Notes under the pieces: generated by a model
The model's input: the letters and a program-made list of their open reading frames with translations, nothing else
The model's database searches: none
Told to the model about the DNA's origin: nothing
Position numbers and translations under genes: made by a program
NCBI GenBank assembly: GCA_038522735.1
Contig: JBCBJX010000006.1
Span: 5,448 to 69,447 of the forward strand
Length of the DNA stretch: 64,000 nt
Reading direction: 5' to 3'
DNA from: JBCBJX01 sp038522735
GTDB taxonomy: Bacteria > Pseudomonadota > Alphaproteobacteria > Caulobacterales > Parvularculaceae
In this document: positions 18,720 through 29,452 of the stretch, in pieces
Layout: each line of letters begins with the position of its first letter
Numbering within the stretch: the first letter of the stretch is position 1

Positions 18720-19739
18720 ATGACCGCTCTTCTCCAGGACGCCGTCTCGACCCTGCGCGCCGCCGGCGAGGACACGCGCCTGCGCATTCTTGCGCTCGTT
18801 CGCAGCGTCGAGCTGACGGTTTCAGACCTGACGGCGATCCTCGGCCAGAGCCAGCCGCGGGTGAGCCGGCATCTGCGCATCCTCACCGACGCCGGGCTTC
18901 TGGAGCGCTATCGGGAGGGCGCCTGGGTGTTTTACCGGCCGCCTTCGCGGTCGGCGTCGGGCGCCGTCGCCGCCGTCGAGGCGATGGTCGAGGCCCTGCG
19001 CCGGGCGAGCGATTCGGACCTCACCCGCGATCTCGAACGTCTCGAACACATCCGCGCCGAGCGCGCCGCCGTCGCGGCCGCCTATTTCGAGCGTAACGCC
19101 GCCGACTGGGACGCCCTGCGCCGCATGCACCTGCCGGAGCGCGACATCGAGGCGACCATGCGCGAGATGATCGGCGCGGAGCCGGTCGAGACCTTCGTCG
19201 ATCTCGGCGCCGGCACCGGCCGCATGCTGGAGCTCTTCGGCGATCTCTATCGGGAGGGCGTCGGCTACGATCTCTCCCGCGACATGCTGCGCCTCGCGCG
19301 TTCCAAGCTGGAGACGGCGGGCGTCGCCCACGCCCAGGTGCGTCAGGCTGACATTCTCGCCGCGCCCTATCCGAGCGGGCGGGCGGATATCGTCTGTATC
19401 CACCAGGTTCTGCACTTTCTTGACGATCCGGGCGCGGCGATCGTCGAAGCCGCGCGCCTTGCAAGCGAGGAGGGGCGGGTGCTGATCGTCGATTTCGCCC
19501 CCCATGACCACGAGTTCCTGCGCGAAGAGCACGCCCACCGCCGCCTCGGCTTTTCGGACGCCGACATGCGTCGCCTGTGCGCGCGGGCCGGGCTCTCGAT
19601 CGTTCGTATCGAGACGCTCGCGCCGGCGGACGACGCGGCCGCGGCGCTCGCCGTCAAGATCTGGCTCGCCGGGCGCGCCCGCCCCGGCGCGGGCGAGCCG
19701 CAAGACCGCGCCGAACCGGCGCTCGGAGACCTGCAATGA
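18720..19739 (+). CDS. ArsR regulator-methyltransferase fusion
   Basis: Protein of 339 aa from the ATG at 18720; upstream codons belong to the divergent mlaA promoter region. Residues 1-75 form an ArsR-type winged helix (DLTAILGQSQPRVSRHLRIL as recognition region, then AGLLERYREGAWVFYR). Residues from about 140 form an S-adenosylmethionine methyltransferase with VDLGAGTGRMLELF near residue 159. No metal-binding Cys pair is seen in the DNA-binding part. It is the first gene of an operon with metF and metH, its stop overlaps the metF start (ATGA), and a palindrome lies just before it. It most likely senses S-adenosylmethionine or S-adenosylhomocysteine to control the methionine cycle. Whether the methyltransferase part is catalytic is unknown. 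Confidence 0.85.
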   Translation: MTALLQDAVSTLRAAGEDTRLRILALVRSVELTVSDLTAILGQSQPRVSRHLRILTDAGLLERYREGAWVFYRPPSRSASGAVAAVEAMVEALRRASDSDLTRDLERLEHIRAERAAVAAAYFERNAADWDALRRMHLPERDIEATMREMIGAEPVETFVDLGAGTGRMLELFGDLYREGVGYDLSRDMLRLARSKLETAGVAHAQVRQADILAAPYPSGRADIVCIHQVLHFLDDPGAAIVEAARLASEEGRVLIVDFAPHDHEFLREEHAHRRLGFSDADMRRLCARAGLSIVRIETLAPADDAAAALAVKIWLAGRARPGAGEPQDRAEPALGDLQ

Positions 19740-20611
19740 CCGACCTCAACGTTTCTTTCGAATTTTTCCCGCCGAAAACCGAGGCGATGGGCGAGAAGCT
19801 CTGGACGTCCATCCGCACGCTGGAGCCGCTCGCCCCGTCGTTCGTGTCGGTCACCTACGGCGCAGGCGGATCGACCCGCGAGCGCACCCACGAGACCGTC
19901 TCGCGCATCATCGGGGAGACGTCCCTCAAACCCGCCGCGCACCTCACCTGCGTCGGGGCGACACGCGCCGAGGTGGACGATGTCCTGCGATCCTACTGGG
20001 AGGCTGGCGTCCGCCACATCGTCGCCCTGCGCGGCGACCCGCCCGAAGGCGTCGGCGAGAGGTATGCGCCCTATGAAGGCGGCTATGTGAACGCAGCGGA
20101 CCTCGCCCGGGGCGCGAAGCGCATCGGCGACTTTGAAATCTCCGTCGGCGTCTACCCCGAAAAACACCCCGAAAGCGCAAGCTTCGAGGCCGATATCGAT
20201 CTACTGAAAGAGAAGATCGACGGCGGCGCGACCCGCGGCATCACCCAGTTCTTTTATGACAACGACGTCTACTTCCGATATCTCGACCGGGTGCGCGCGG
20301 CGGGCGTCGACATCCCGATCTGCCCGGGGATCATGCCGATCGCCAACTTCAAGAGCCTGAAGCGCATGGCGTCCATGTGCGGCGCGACGATCCCGAACCG
20401 CCTCGTCAGGCTCTTTGAGAACCTCGAAGACCATCCGGACACGCACCGCCTCGTTGCGGCGGCGATGGCGGCCGAGCAGTGTCTCGACCTCGCCGAGCGC
20501 GGCGTTTCGGATTTCCATTTCTACACCCTCAACCGCGCGGACCTCGCCTTCGCCCTCTGCCACATGCTCGGCGTGCGGCCCCGGGGCGAAGAGGCCGTCG
20601 CGGCGCAATAA
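19736..20611 (+). CDS. metF: methylenetetrahydrofolate reductase
   Basis: Protein of 291 aa from the ATG at 19736, overlapping the preceding stop by four bases. The start MTDLNVSFEFFPPKTEAM is typical of MetF, followed by VTYGAGGSTRERT, HLTCVGATRAEVDDVL and ALRGDPPEG. MetF is a FAD-containing TIM-barrel enzyme reducing 5,10-methylene- to 5-methyl-tetrahydrofolate with NADH. The product is the methyl donor for MetH, encoded 18 bp downstream. Length is normal. Confidence 0.95.
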   Translation: MTDLNVSFEFFPPKTEAMGEKLWTSIRTLEPLAPSFVSVTYGAGGSTRERTHETVSRIIGETSLKPAAHLTCVGATRAEVDDVLRSYWEAGVRHIVALRGDPPEGVGERYAPYEGGYVNAADLARGAKRIGDFEISVGVYPEKHPESASFEADIDLLKEKIDGGATRGITQFFYDNDVYFRYLDRVRAAGVDIPICPGIMPIANFKSLKRMASMCGATIPNRLVRLFENLEDHPDTHRLVAAAMAAEQCLDLAERGVSDFHFYTLNRADLAFALCHMLGVRPRGEEAVAAQ

Positions 20612-20629
20612 AGCGAAAGCGCAAGACCC

Positions 20630-23263
<2,634 letters not shown>

Positions 23264-23287
23264 TGTCCGGCCGACCTGATCTCGCGA

Positions 23288-23380
23288 TCAGAAGCCGAAC
23301 TGATTGGTCAGGAACACCACGACCAGCATGATCGCAGCCCCGCACGCAACGCCCTGCACGACATAGCGAACGTCCGTCAT
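23288..23380 (-). CDS. 30-aa single-pass membrane peptide
   Basis: A short frame of 30 codons (MTDVRYVVQGVACGAAIMLV, then a hydrophobic run ending in NQFGF) is preceded by GGGGGA six bases before its ATG. One transmembrane helix covers about residues 8-25. It lies in the gap after metH, on the opposite strand. Small single-pass proteins of this kind are often missed. The support is the good ribosome-binding site and the clean hydrophobic profile; no homology is claimed. Confidence 0.45.
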   Translation of the reverse strand: MTDVRYVVQGVACGAAIMLVVVFLTNQFGF

Positions 23381-23606
23381 ACCCGTCCCCCGAATGTGAC
23401 GAATTTATTATGACGGGCGGAGCGGGCGTCGGCCAGCGCCTTGCGCCGACGAACCCAGTGCGCTTTGCAACCGGTGATGGTCTCCCTTTTGATCTGAAAG
23501 GGGATTCGCGAGCTTTCCACGGCGGATTTTTTTTTATGCCGCAGTGCGTTATTTTGCTTGCGAGAGACGATCCGCCGTGGGGTGCGGCGCCGGTCGGGAG
23601 AACGCC
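23381..23606. other. intergenic region with inverted repeat
   Basis: Leader of the TerB/J-domain gene. It contains an 11-bp perfect inverted repeat, CCACGGCGGAT at 23517-23527 and ATCCGCCGTGG at 23570-23580. A run of nine T (23527-23535) directly follows the left arm. A smaller stem (CCCTTT...AAAGGG) lies near 23485-23502. No promoter could be assigned with confidence. Confidence 0.5.
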
Positions 23607-24305
23607 GTGAGCATCTGGTCCGAAATCGGCCGCCTCGCGAAGGAGGCGGCGCGGGAGGCGAAGCGTCCCTTCGCGGCCCTCTTCGACGCCTTCGCCGAAC
23701 GCCGGGCTGAGCGGGACGCGGCGCTCTTCTCCGTCGCGCTCATCGCCCTGTCGGCCAAAATGGCCAAAGCCGACGGCATCGTCACCGACGACGAGGTGGC
23801 GGCCTTCGGCGATTTCTTCGGGGCGCCGGCGGAGGAGATGGACAAGGTCCGCGCCCTTTACGGCCTCGCCCAGGAGGATGTCGCGGGCTTCGACCATTAC
23901 GCCCGCCGGGTCGCGCGCATCTACGCCGAGGAGCCGACGGTGCTGGAGGATGTTCTCGACTGCCTTTTCCATGTCGCGGGCGCCGACGGCGTCGCGCACC
24001 CCGAAGAACTGCGGCTCCTGAAGCAGGCGAGCGACATCTTCGGCATCAAGGAGGGCTGCTGGCGGCGCATCAAGGCGGCGCATTTCGGGGTCGATCCCGA
24101 GGACGCCTTCGCGATCCTCGGCGTCGAGCCCGATGCGAGCGATGAGGAGATCTCGGCGGCGCGCCGGGACCTCGCCAAACGCCACCACCCGGACGCGCTC
24201 GCCGCCCGCGGCGTCCCCCTCGAGGCCCTGAAGATCGCCGAGGGCCGCATGGCCGCGGTGAATGCGGCTTACGAAAAAATCATGAGCGACCGCCGCGCCG
24301 CATAG
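23607..24305 (+). CDS. TerB/J-domain co-chaperone, DjlA-like
   Basis: Protein of 232 aa from a GTG at 23607 after CGGGAG. Residues about 40-150 match a TerB-like helical domain (LSAKMAKADGIVTDDEVAAF and ADGVAHPEELRLL, each with acidic pairs). The last 65 residues form a J domain (DAFAILGVEPDASDEEISAA) with the HPD motif in KRHHPDALAA. This is the layout of DjlA without its N-terminal membrane anchor. It should stimulate a DnaK-type chaperone. Clients are unknown. Confidence 0.87.
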   Translation: MSIWSEIGRLAKEAAREAKRPFAALFDAFAERRAERDAALFSVALIALSAKMAKADGIVTDDEVAAFGDFFGAPAEEMDKVRALYGLAQEDVAGFDHYARRVARIYAEEPTVLEDVLDCLFHVAGADGVAHPEELRLLKQASDIFGIKEGCWRRIKAAHFGVDPEDAFAILGVEPDASDEEISAARRDLAKRHHPDALAARGVPLEALKIAEGRMAAVNAAYEKIMSDRRAA

Positions 24306-24395
24306 ACGCGGGTTCTCGCCGCGCGGGTTGCCATGCGCTGCAACGGCGCCAAATATGCTTCATCAATCTGTAACGATGCGCGTAGGGGCCGTTTG

Positions 24396-24632
24396 ATGAC
24401 AGAATCTCGCGAAAACGCTGCGTCCGACGCGACGACCCGCCGGCTCCCGTCGGCGCTCGTCGCGGTCTGGGACTTCGTCCTGCACGTGGTCGCGCTCGCG
24501 GTTCTGGGTGTCGTCGCCCTCGTCGCGACGGCCGCCGTCGCCATCGGCGTCGGGGCCGCGGCCATGATCGGCGCGCGCCGCCCCGTCCGCGAACGCCGGC
24601 GCGGCTGGACTTCCGTCCCCGCCCGCGCGTAA
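24396..24632 (+). CDS. small membrane protein, unknown
   Basis: Protein of 78 aa from an ATG at 24396, preceded by AGGGG about eight bases away. A polar N-terminus is followed by one long hydrophobic segment (about residues 20-60, which could form one or two helices) and an Arg-rich end (GARRPVRERRRGW). I do not recognise a family. It stands between the TerB/J-domain gene and the DMT transporter gene. Confidence 0.5.
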   Translation: MTESRENAASDATTRRLPSALVAVWDFVLHVVALAVLGVVALVATAAVAIGVGAAAMIGARRPVRERRRGWTSVPARA

Positions 24633-24697
24633 GCCCCGCGACGCCGCCGGAGCCGTCATCCGCCCATCCGCGCGGCCCGTTGTGAGCGAGCTGTCGC

Positions 24698-25612
24698 GTG
24701 CCCCTTCGCGAAATCATCCTCCTGGTCGTCGTCTGCTTCGTCTGGGGCGGGCACATGCTGGTCATCCGGGTGACGGTCGCGGACATCCCGCCGCTCTTTT
24801 ACGTCGCGACGCGCCTGACGCTCATGGTGCTGATCCTCTCGCCCTTCCTGCGCTGGCGGCCGGGGGAGATGCTCCGCGTCGCGGCGGCGGGGCTCTTTCT
24901 CGCCGGGCTCAACTACGCCTTCATGTTCACGGGCTTTCAGTACGCGACGGCGTCGGCGGGCTCCATCGCCATGGAGCTCGCGCCGCCCTTCGCGACAATC
25001 CTCTCGGTCGTTTTCCTGAAAGAGCAGGTGGGCTGGCGGCGGATGGCCGGCGTCGCGCTCGCCTTCGCCGGCGTCGCGCTCATCGCCCTCAATCCGTCGG
25101 AGGCGGGGGTCGGTTTCGGGGTCGGCCTCATAGCGCTCGCAGCCCTGAGCGAGGCGACGGGTTCGGTCCTTGTAAAGAGCATCAAGAGATTCCGGCCGAT
25201 CGAGCTGCTTGCGGCGTTCTCCGTCGTCGGCGCCGGCGTCAACTGGACGGGGACGCTCCTCTTTGAAAGCGGGCAGTGGGGAAGCTTCGCCGCGCGGCCG
25301 GTCGCATTCTCCCTCGCCATCGCCTATTCGATCTTTCTCGCCTCGATCTTCGGGCATACGTCCTATTACTGGCTCCTGCAGCGCCGGCCGGTCTCCATGA
25401 TCTCGCCGAGCCTCCTCCTCACCACCGTCTTCGCCGTCCTCCTCGGCGTCCTCATCCTCGGCGAGCCGCTGACGGCGGCGATGATCGCGGGCGGCCTCAT
25501 GACCATCCTCGGCGTCGGGATCATTCTTCTGCGCTCCGAGCCGAAATCCGCCGCGACCGTCGCCGCGGGCCCCGAACCCCATCCGAGCCTCCGGACCGAG
25601 ACGAGCCCATGA
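24698..25612 (+). CDS. DMT/EamA-family transporter
   Basis: Protein of 304 aa from a GTG at 24698, with about ten transmembrane segments arranged as two EamA repeats (the first includes FVWGGHMLVIR and SIAMELAPPFATILSVVFL; the second ends with LGVLILGEPLTAAMIAGG). Members of the drug/metabolite transporter superfamily export or import amino acids, sugars or metabolites; the substrate is unknown. The stop overlaps the start of the amidase gene (ATGA), so the two are in one operon. Confidence 0.87.
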   Translation: MPLREIILLVVVCFVWGGHMLVIRVTVADIPPLFYVATRLTLMVLILSPFLRWRPGEMLRVAAAGLFLAGLNYAFMFTGFQYATASAGSIAMELAPPFATILSVVFLKEQVGWRRMAGVALAFAGVALIALNPSEAGVGFGVGLIALAALSEATGSVLVKSIKRFRPIELLAAFSVVGAGVNWTGTLLFESGQWGSFAARPVAFSLAIAYSIFLASIFGHTSYYWLLQRRPVSMISPSLLLTTVFAVLLGVLILGEPLTAAMIAGGLMTILGVGIILLRSEPKSAATVAAGPEPHPSLRTETSP

Positions 25613-26301
25613 GCGAGACCATCGACGCCCCGTCGCCCAATTTCGACGACCGCCAGGGGCGGCCCGTCGAGTACGTCGTTCTCCACTACACCGGCATGAA
25701 GACGGGCGCGGACGCCCTTGAGCGCCTGCGCGACCCGGCGGCGAAGGTGAGCGCGCACTATATGATCGAGGAGGACGGCCGGCTCTTCCGCCTCGTCCCG
25801 GACGGGAAGCGCGCCTGGCACGCCGGCGTCTCCTACTGGCGGGGCGAGCGCGACATGAACGCCGTCTCCATCGGGATCGAGCTGGTCAACCCCGGCCATG
25901 AATTCGGCTACCGTCCGTTCCCGGAGCGCCAGATCGACCGGCTCGTCGGCCTCCTGAAAGACCTCTTCGCCCGCCATCCGCGCCTCACCCCGGAGCGGGT
26001 GATCGGCCATTCAGACGTCGCCCCCGCCCGCAAGACCGATCCCGGCGAACTGTTCCCGTGGGACCGCCTCGCGAAAGAGCGCCTCGCCCTCCCGACCCAT
26101 GGCGGCGCGCCGGAGCCGGTCGAGGAGGAAGGCGCGCTCGCCGCCCTCGGGTCCATCGGCTATCTTGTCGACGACGAGACCCGCGAGGCGGCGCTCGCCG
26201 CCTTCCAGCGCCGCTTCCGGCCCGACGCCCTCGGCGCTGGGCTCGAGGCGCGCACCAGAACCGCCCTGCGCGACGTCGCCGCCCGCCTGGCGCGGCGCTG
26301 A
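25609..26301 (+). CDS. N-acetylmuramoyl-L-alanine amidase, AmiD-like
   Basis: Protein of 230 aa from the ATG at 25609. The N-terminal amidase_2 domain has the zinc ligands in VLHYTGM, the region AWHAGVSYWRG and VIGHSDVAPARKTDPG. The C-terminal part (about residues 170-225) resembles a peptidoglycan-binding domain 1 (LGSIGYLV ... ALAAFQRRFRPD). No signal peptide is visible, so it may act in the cytoplasm on recycled anhydro-muropeptides, like AmpD, or leave by another route. It is translationally coupled to the DMT transporter. Confidence 0.88.
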   Translation: MSETIDAPSPNFDDRQGRPVEYVVLHYTGMKTGADALERLRDPAAKVSAHYMIEEDGRLFRLVPDGKRAWHAGVSYWRGERDMNAVSIGIELVNPGHEFGYRPFPERQIDRLVGLLKDLFARHPRLTPERVIGHSDVAPARKTDPGELFPWDRLAKERLALPTHGGAPEPVEEEGALAALGSIGYLVDDETREAALAAFQRRFRPDALGAGLEARTRTALRDVAARLARR

Positions 26302-26323
26302 CCCCGCCTTGAGGAGACCCCTG

Positions 26324-26749
26324 ATGATCCGCACCCTCGCCGCAATCGCCGCCCTTGCGCCTGTCGCCGCTTACGGCGCGGACGTTTCCGTCGCCCTCTC
26401 AGGCCTTCCGAGCACGGAGGGCGCCGTCGAGGTCTCCCTCTGCACGGAGGAGACGTGGATGACGAAGGACTGCGAAACAAAGACAATCCGCGCTGACGCC
26501 GACCCGCTCGCTGTTGCGTTCGCGGACGTCGCGCCTGGCGTCTACGCCGTGATCGCCGTCCATGACGAGAACACGAACGGAAAGCTCGACTTGCGCTGGT
26601 ACGGCGCCCCGAAAGAGGTCTACGGCGTCTCCAACAACCCGCCGCTCCGCCGCGGTCCGGACCGCTTCGAGGACGCCAGATTCGACGTGGGCGAGGACGA
26701 CATCGAGCTCTCCGTCGTCCTGCGCGGCTGGGGCGAGGGGCGGCGCTAG
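26324..26749 (+). CDS. DUF2141 secreted protein
   Basis: Protein of 141 aa from the ATG at 26324 after GAGGAG. It has a signal peptide (MIRTLAAIAALAPVAAYGA). The core fits DUF2141, with AVHDENTNGKLDLRWYG, PKEVYGVSNN and DRFEDARFDV. The DENTNGKLD loop looks like a calcium-binding site. Function is unknown; the family is periplasmic. It follows the amidase gene by 22 bp and is probably in the same operon. Confidence 0.83.
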   Translation: MIRTLAAIAALAPVAAYGADVSVALSGLPSTEGAVEVSLCTEETWMTKDCETKTIRADADPLAVAFADVAPGVYAVIAVHDENTNGKLDLRWYGAPKEVYGVSNNPPLRRGPDRFEDARFDVGEDDIELSVVLRGWGEGRR

Positions 26750-26788
26750 CGCCTTGACGGGCCGCTCGGCCGCGCTGATCTTTCAGGA

Positions 26789-27211
26789 GCCAGGCGGCTG
26801 GACGGCCGCGGGCGGACGGGCGGCGACTGTGGCCGCGCCCCGTCCGTTCGAGGAAAGTCCGGGCTCCACGGAAACACGGCGCCGGGTAACGCCCGGCCGG
26901 CGGACGGTCTCGACCGGCCGTCGAGGGAAAGCGCAACAGAGAGAAAACCGCCTTCGCGCGCGAAGGTGAGGCTGAAAGGGTGCGGTAAGAGCGCACCGCC
27001 GCTCCAGCAATGGGGCGGGCGAGGCAAGCCCCGCCGGGAGCAAGACCGAATAGGGGCGACGTCTTTCCGGCTCCGGCCGGGAAGGGGGCCGTTTCCGGCC
27101 CCTGTCGCCCGGGTTGGTTGCTAGAGGCGTCCGCGCAAGCGGCGTCCCAGATGAATGGCCGTCCACGGGCCTTAGGGCCCCGGACAGAACCCGGCTTACA
27201 GGCCGCCTGGC
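26789..27211 (+). ncRNA. rnpB: RNase P RNA (type A)
   Basis: The catalytic RNA of ribonuclease P, which trims the 5' leader of tRNA precursors. The 5' conserved block GAGGAAAGTCCGGGCTCC starts at 26850. The 3' block ACAGAACCCGGCTTA lies near 27185-27199. The ends pair perfectly as helix P1 (GCCAGGCGGC at 26789-26798 with GCCGCCTGGC at 27202-27211), which fixes the boundaries to within a few bases. The length, about 423 nt, is normal. It lies before mraZ, as in many Alphaproteobacteria. Confidence 0.95.
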
Positions 27212-27541
27212 GCCTTCATCCCATCCCCGCCCATCGCCCGACGTGCGCTCGCCCGCGCTGCGACGTTCCGCGGCTCCCGTCTTCTCCACATCCCCCGACG
27301 AAACCCACAGGCGCATTGATTGCGCGCCCCGACTGGCGCGGGGACGGTTCTCCACACAATTTCAACCACAGCCTGTCGGGAACCGCGTCAGCCAAGCCTG
27401 GAACATAAAAAGAACAAACGGGCTGCGGGTCGTTTCGCATTCGGGACCATGCCCATAAGTTGAAAGCCACGCTGGCCCATGATATCCCACGTCTGTGAAG
27501 GGGCGCGAGCAGGCGCTCGAGCGGTTGTGAAGGACGAGGCG
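27212..27541 (+). other. leader region of the dcw cluster
   Basis: 330 bp between rnpB and mraZ. It must hold the end signal of rnpB and the promoter of the division cluster, but no -35/-10 pair is convincing. It contains a GAAC-N7-GAAC motif at 27401-27415 and an AT-rich tract around it. In-frame ATG (27479) and GTG (27527) codons before the chosen mraZ start are possible alternative starts. Confidence 0.6.
27401..27415. promoter_or_regulatory. candidate LexA box before mraZ
   Basis: GAACATAAAAAGAAC is a direct repeat GAAC-N7-GAAC, the alphaproteobacterial LexA consensus (GTTC-N7-GTTC) read on the other strand, with an AT-rich spacer. It lies 141 bp before the chosen mraZ start. Two such matches would be expected by chance in 64 kb, so this is a candidate only. 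Confidence 0.4.
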
Positions 27542-28060
27542 GTGTCGGAGACGCGGGAGATCGCGGGCGGCGCGGGACGGCGGACGAAGTTCGTCGGATC
27601 CTCGACTCACAAGATCGACGCCAAGGGCCGCGTCTCGGTCCCGGCGGAGTTCCGCAAGACCCTCGCCGGCCGGGAGTTCGACGGCGTCTACTGCTTCCCC
27701 GCATTCACCGGCGCGACGCTCGAATGCGGCGGCGAGGAGCTGATCGACGGCCTCAACGCCATGATCTCCGAGATGGAGATGTTCGACGACGACCGCGAGG
27801 CGTTCGAGCTCGTGGTCATGGGCGAGACCCGCAAGCTCTCCGTCGACGCGACGGGCCGCATTCAGCTCCCGGAGGAGTTTCTGACCCATGCGGAGCTTGA
27901 CGGCTCCGCGACCTTCGTCGGCCGGGGCGACCGCTTCCAGATCTGGAAGCCGGAAACCTACGAGGCGAAGGTCGCCGACGCCCGCGCCCGCGCCTTCGAG
28001 GCCCGCGCTCGCCTCGGCGCGCGCCCCGCCGCGCCGTCTCCCGCAAAGGCCGCCGAATGA
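27542..28060 (+). CDS. mraZ: transcriptional regulator MraZ
   Basis: Protein of 172 aa from the GTG at 27542, which follows AGGA by seven bases; ATG 27479 would add 21 residues. It has two SpoVT-AbrB-like DNA-binding repeats: HKIDAKGRVSVPAEFR (near residue 24) and KLSVDATGRIQLPEEF. MraZ forms ring oligomers and, in E. coli, represses the dcw operon. It is the first gene of the cluster, and its stop overlaps rsmH (ATGA). The C-terminus is rich in Ala and Arg. Confidence 0.92.
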   Translation: MSETREIAGGAGRRTKFVGSSTHKIDAKGRVSVPAEFRKTLAGREFDGVYCFPAFTGATLECGGEELIDGLNAMISEMEMFDDDREAFELVVMGETRKLSVDATGRIQLPEEFLTHAELDGSATFVGRGDRFQIWKPETYEAKVADARARAFEARARLGARPAAPSPAKAAE

Positions 28061-29064
28061 GCGCCGCGGCCCCCCATATCCCCGTCCTCCTCGACGAGGT
28101 GCTCGCCGCTCTCGCGCCGCAGGCGGAGGACAGGATCGTCGATGCGACCTTCGGCGCCGGCGGCTACGCCCGCGCGATCCTGGACGCTGCGCCGGTCCGC
28201 CTTTTCGGTTTCGATCGCGATCCGACGGCCCACGCCGCCGCAGACCCGATGCGCGCGCAGTACGGCGACCGGTTAGCGCTGATCGAGGCGCCGTTCGACG
28301 CGATGGAAGAGGAACTCTCCGCCCGCGGCGTTTCGGACGTTGACGGGATCGTCTTCGATCTCGGCGTCTCCTCCATGCAGATCGACCGGGCCGAGCGCGG
28401 CTTTTCCTTCATGCGCGACGGCCCCCTCGACATGCGCATGGGCGCGGCGGGCCCGAGCGCGGCGGACGTCGTCGCCGAAGCCGATGAGAAATCTCTCGCC
28501 GACATCTTCTACGTCTACGGAGAAGAGCGCCGCTCCCGCGCCGTCGCCCGCGCGATCGTCCGTGAACGGGAGGCCGCCCCGATCAAGACCACCGGCCGCC
28601 TCGCGGACGTCGTCGCCGGCGTCCTCGGGGGGCGGGACCAGAAGACCCATCCGGCGACGCGTGTCTTTCAGGCGCTCCGCATTTTCGTCAACGACGAACT
28701 CGGACAGCTCGTGCGCGCGCTCACCGCGGCGGAACGGCTTCTGAAGGCGGGCGGGCGGCTCGTCGTCGTCACCTTTCATTCGCTGGAGGACCGCATCGTG
28801 AAGCGCTTCTTCGATGATCGCGCAGGCCGCGTCGCCGGCGGCTCCCGCCACGCGCCGGAAGTCGAGCGCCCGGAGCCGACGTTCGAGCAATCCAGCCGCA
28901 AGGCCGTCGAGCCGGGCGCGGATGAATGCGCTGCGAACCCGCGCGCCCGCTCCGCCAAGTTGCGCGCCGGCCGCCGGCTCGACGCCCCGGCGCGCGCCCT
29001 CGACGCCGCCGCCCTAGGGCTGCCCCGATCCCCCGCCGATCTCGTCCGCTATCAGAGGAGCTAA
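28057..29064 (+). CDS. rsmH: 16S rRNA C1402 N4-methyltransferase
   Basis: Protein of 335 aa. The start HIPVLLDEVLAAL is the usual RsmH beginning; the S-adenosylmethionine site is ATFGAGGYARAIL near residue 30. Downstream are VFDLGVSSMQID, THPATRVFQALRIFVNDEL and VVTFHSLEDRIVK. RsmH (MraW) methylates N4 of C1402 in the decoding centre of 16S rRNA. Its start overlaps the mraZ stop by four bases and ftsL begins four bases after its stop. Confidence 0.95.
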   Translation: MSAAAPHIPVLLDEVLAALAPQAEDRIVDATFGAGGYARAILDAAPVRLFGFDRDPTAHAAADPMRAQYGDRLALIEAPFDAMEEELSARGVSDVDGIVFDLGVSSMQIDRAERGFSFMRDGPLDMRMGAAGPSAADVVAEADEKSLADIFYVYGEERRSRAVARAIVREREAAPIKTTGRLADVVAGVLGGRDQKTHPATRVFQALRIFVNDELGQLVRALTAAERLLKAGGRLVVVTFHSLEDRIVKRFFDDRAGRVAGGSRHAPEVERPEPTFEQSSRKAVEPGADECAANPRARSAKLRAGRRLDAPARALDAAALGLPRSPADLVRYQRS

Positions 29065-29068
29065 CGCC

Positions 29069-29452
29069 GTGAGCAAACTCGCCCTTGTTCTGAGCATCGC
29101 CTTTCTCGCCGCCTCCGTCGCCGGCCGATACCAGGCCGAGCAGTCGGTGAAGACGACGGAGGATCTGATCCGCGAGGCCGAAGCCTCCATCGCCGAAGCT
29201 CGGCGCGAGGTGCGCGCGCTGGAAGCAAGCCGCGCTTATCTTGAACGCCCCGACCGACTGGAGGAGATCGCCATGAAGGGCACGGACCTTCAGCCCCTCT
29301 CGCGCGCCCAGCTTCTGACGGCGGCGGAGTTCGTCGCGCGGTTCGATCCGCTGGCCGATCCGAGCGGCGATCCGAACCTTTATTACCCGGACCGGGTCAT
29401 CCGTCAGGCGCAGGCCGGCGCAGACGCCAGCGGCGCCGGAGGCGCCCAGTGA
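29069..29452 (+). CDS. ftsL: cell division protein FtsL
   Basis: Protein of 127 aa from a GTG at 29069 preceded by GAGGAG. One N-terminal membrane segment (LALVLSIAFLAASVAG) is followed by a coiled-coil stretch (ETTEDLIREAEASIAEAR-like, about residues 25-60). FtsL bridges the FtsQLB complex to FtsWI in the divisome. Sequence conservation in this family is poor, so the call rests mainly on size, topology and position between rsmH and ftsI. The stop overlaps ftsI. Confidence 0.85.
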   Translation: MSKLALVLSIAFLAASVAGRYQAEQSVKTTEDLIREAEASIAEARREVRALEASRAYLERPDRLEEIAMKGTDLQPLSRAQLLTAAEFVARFDPLADPSGDPNLYYPDRVIRQAQAGADASGAGGAQ

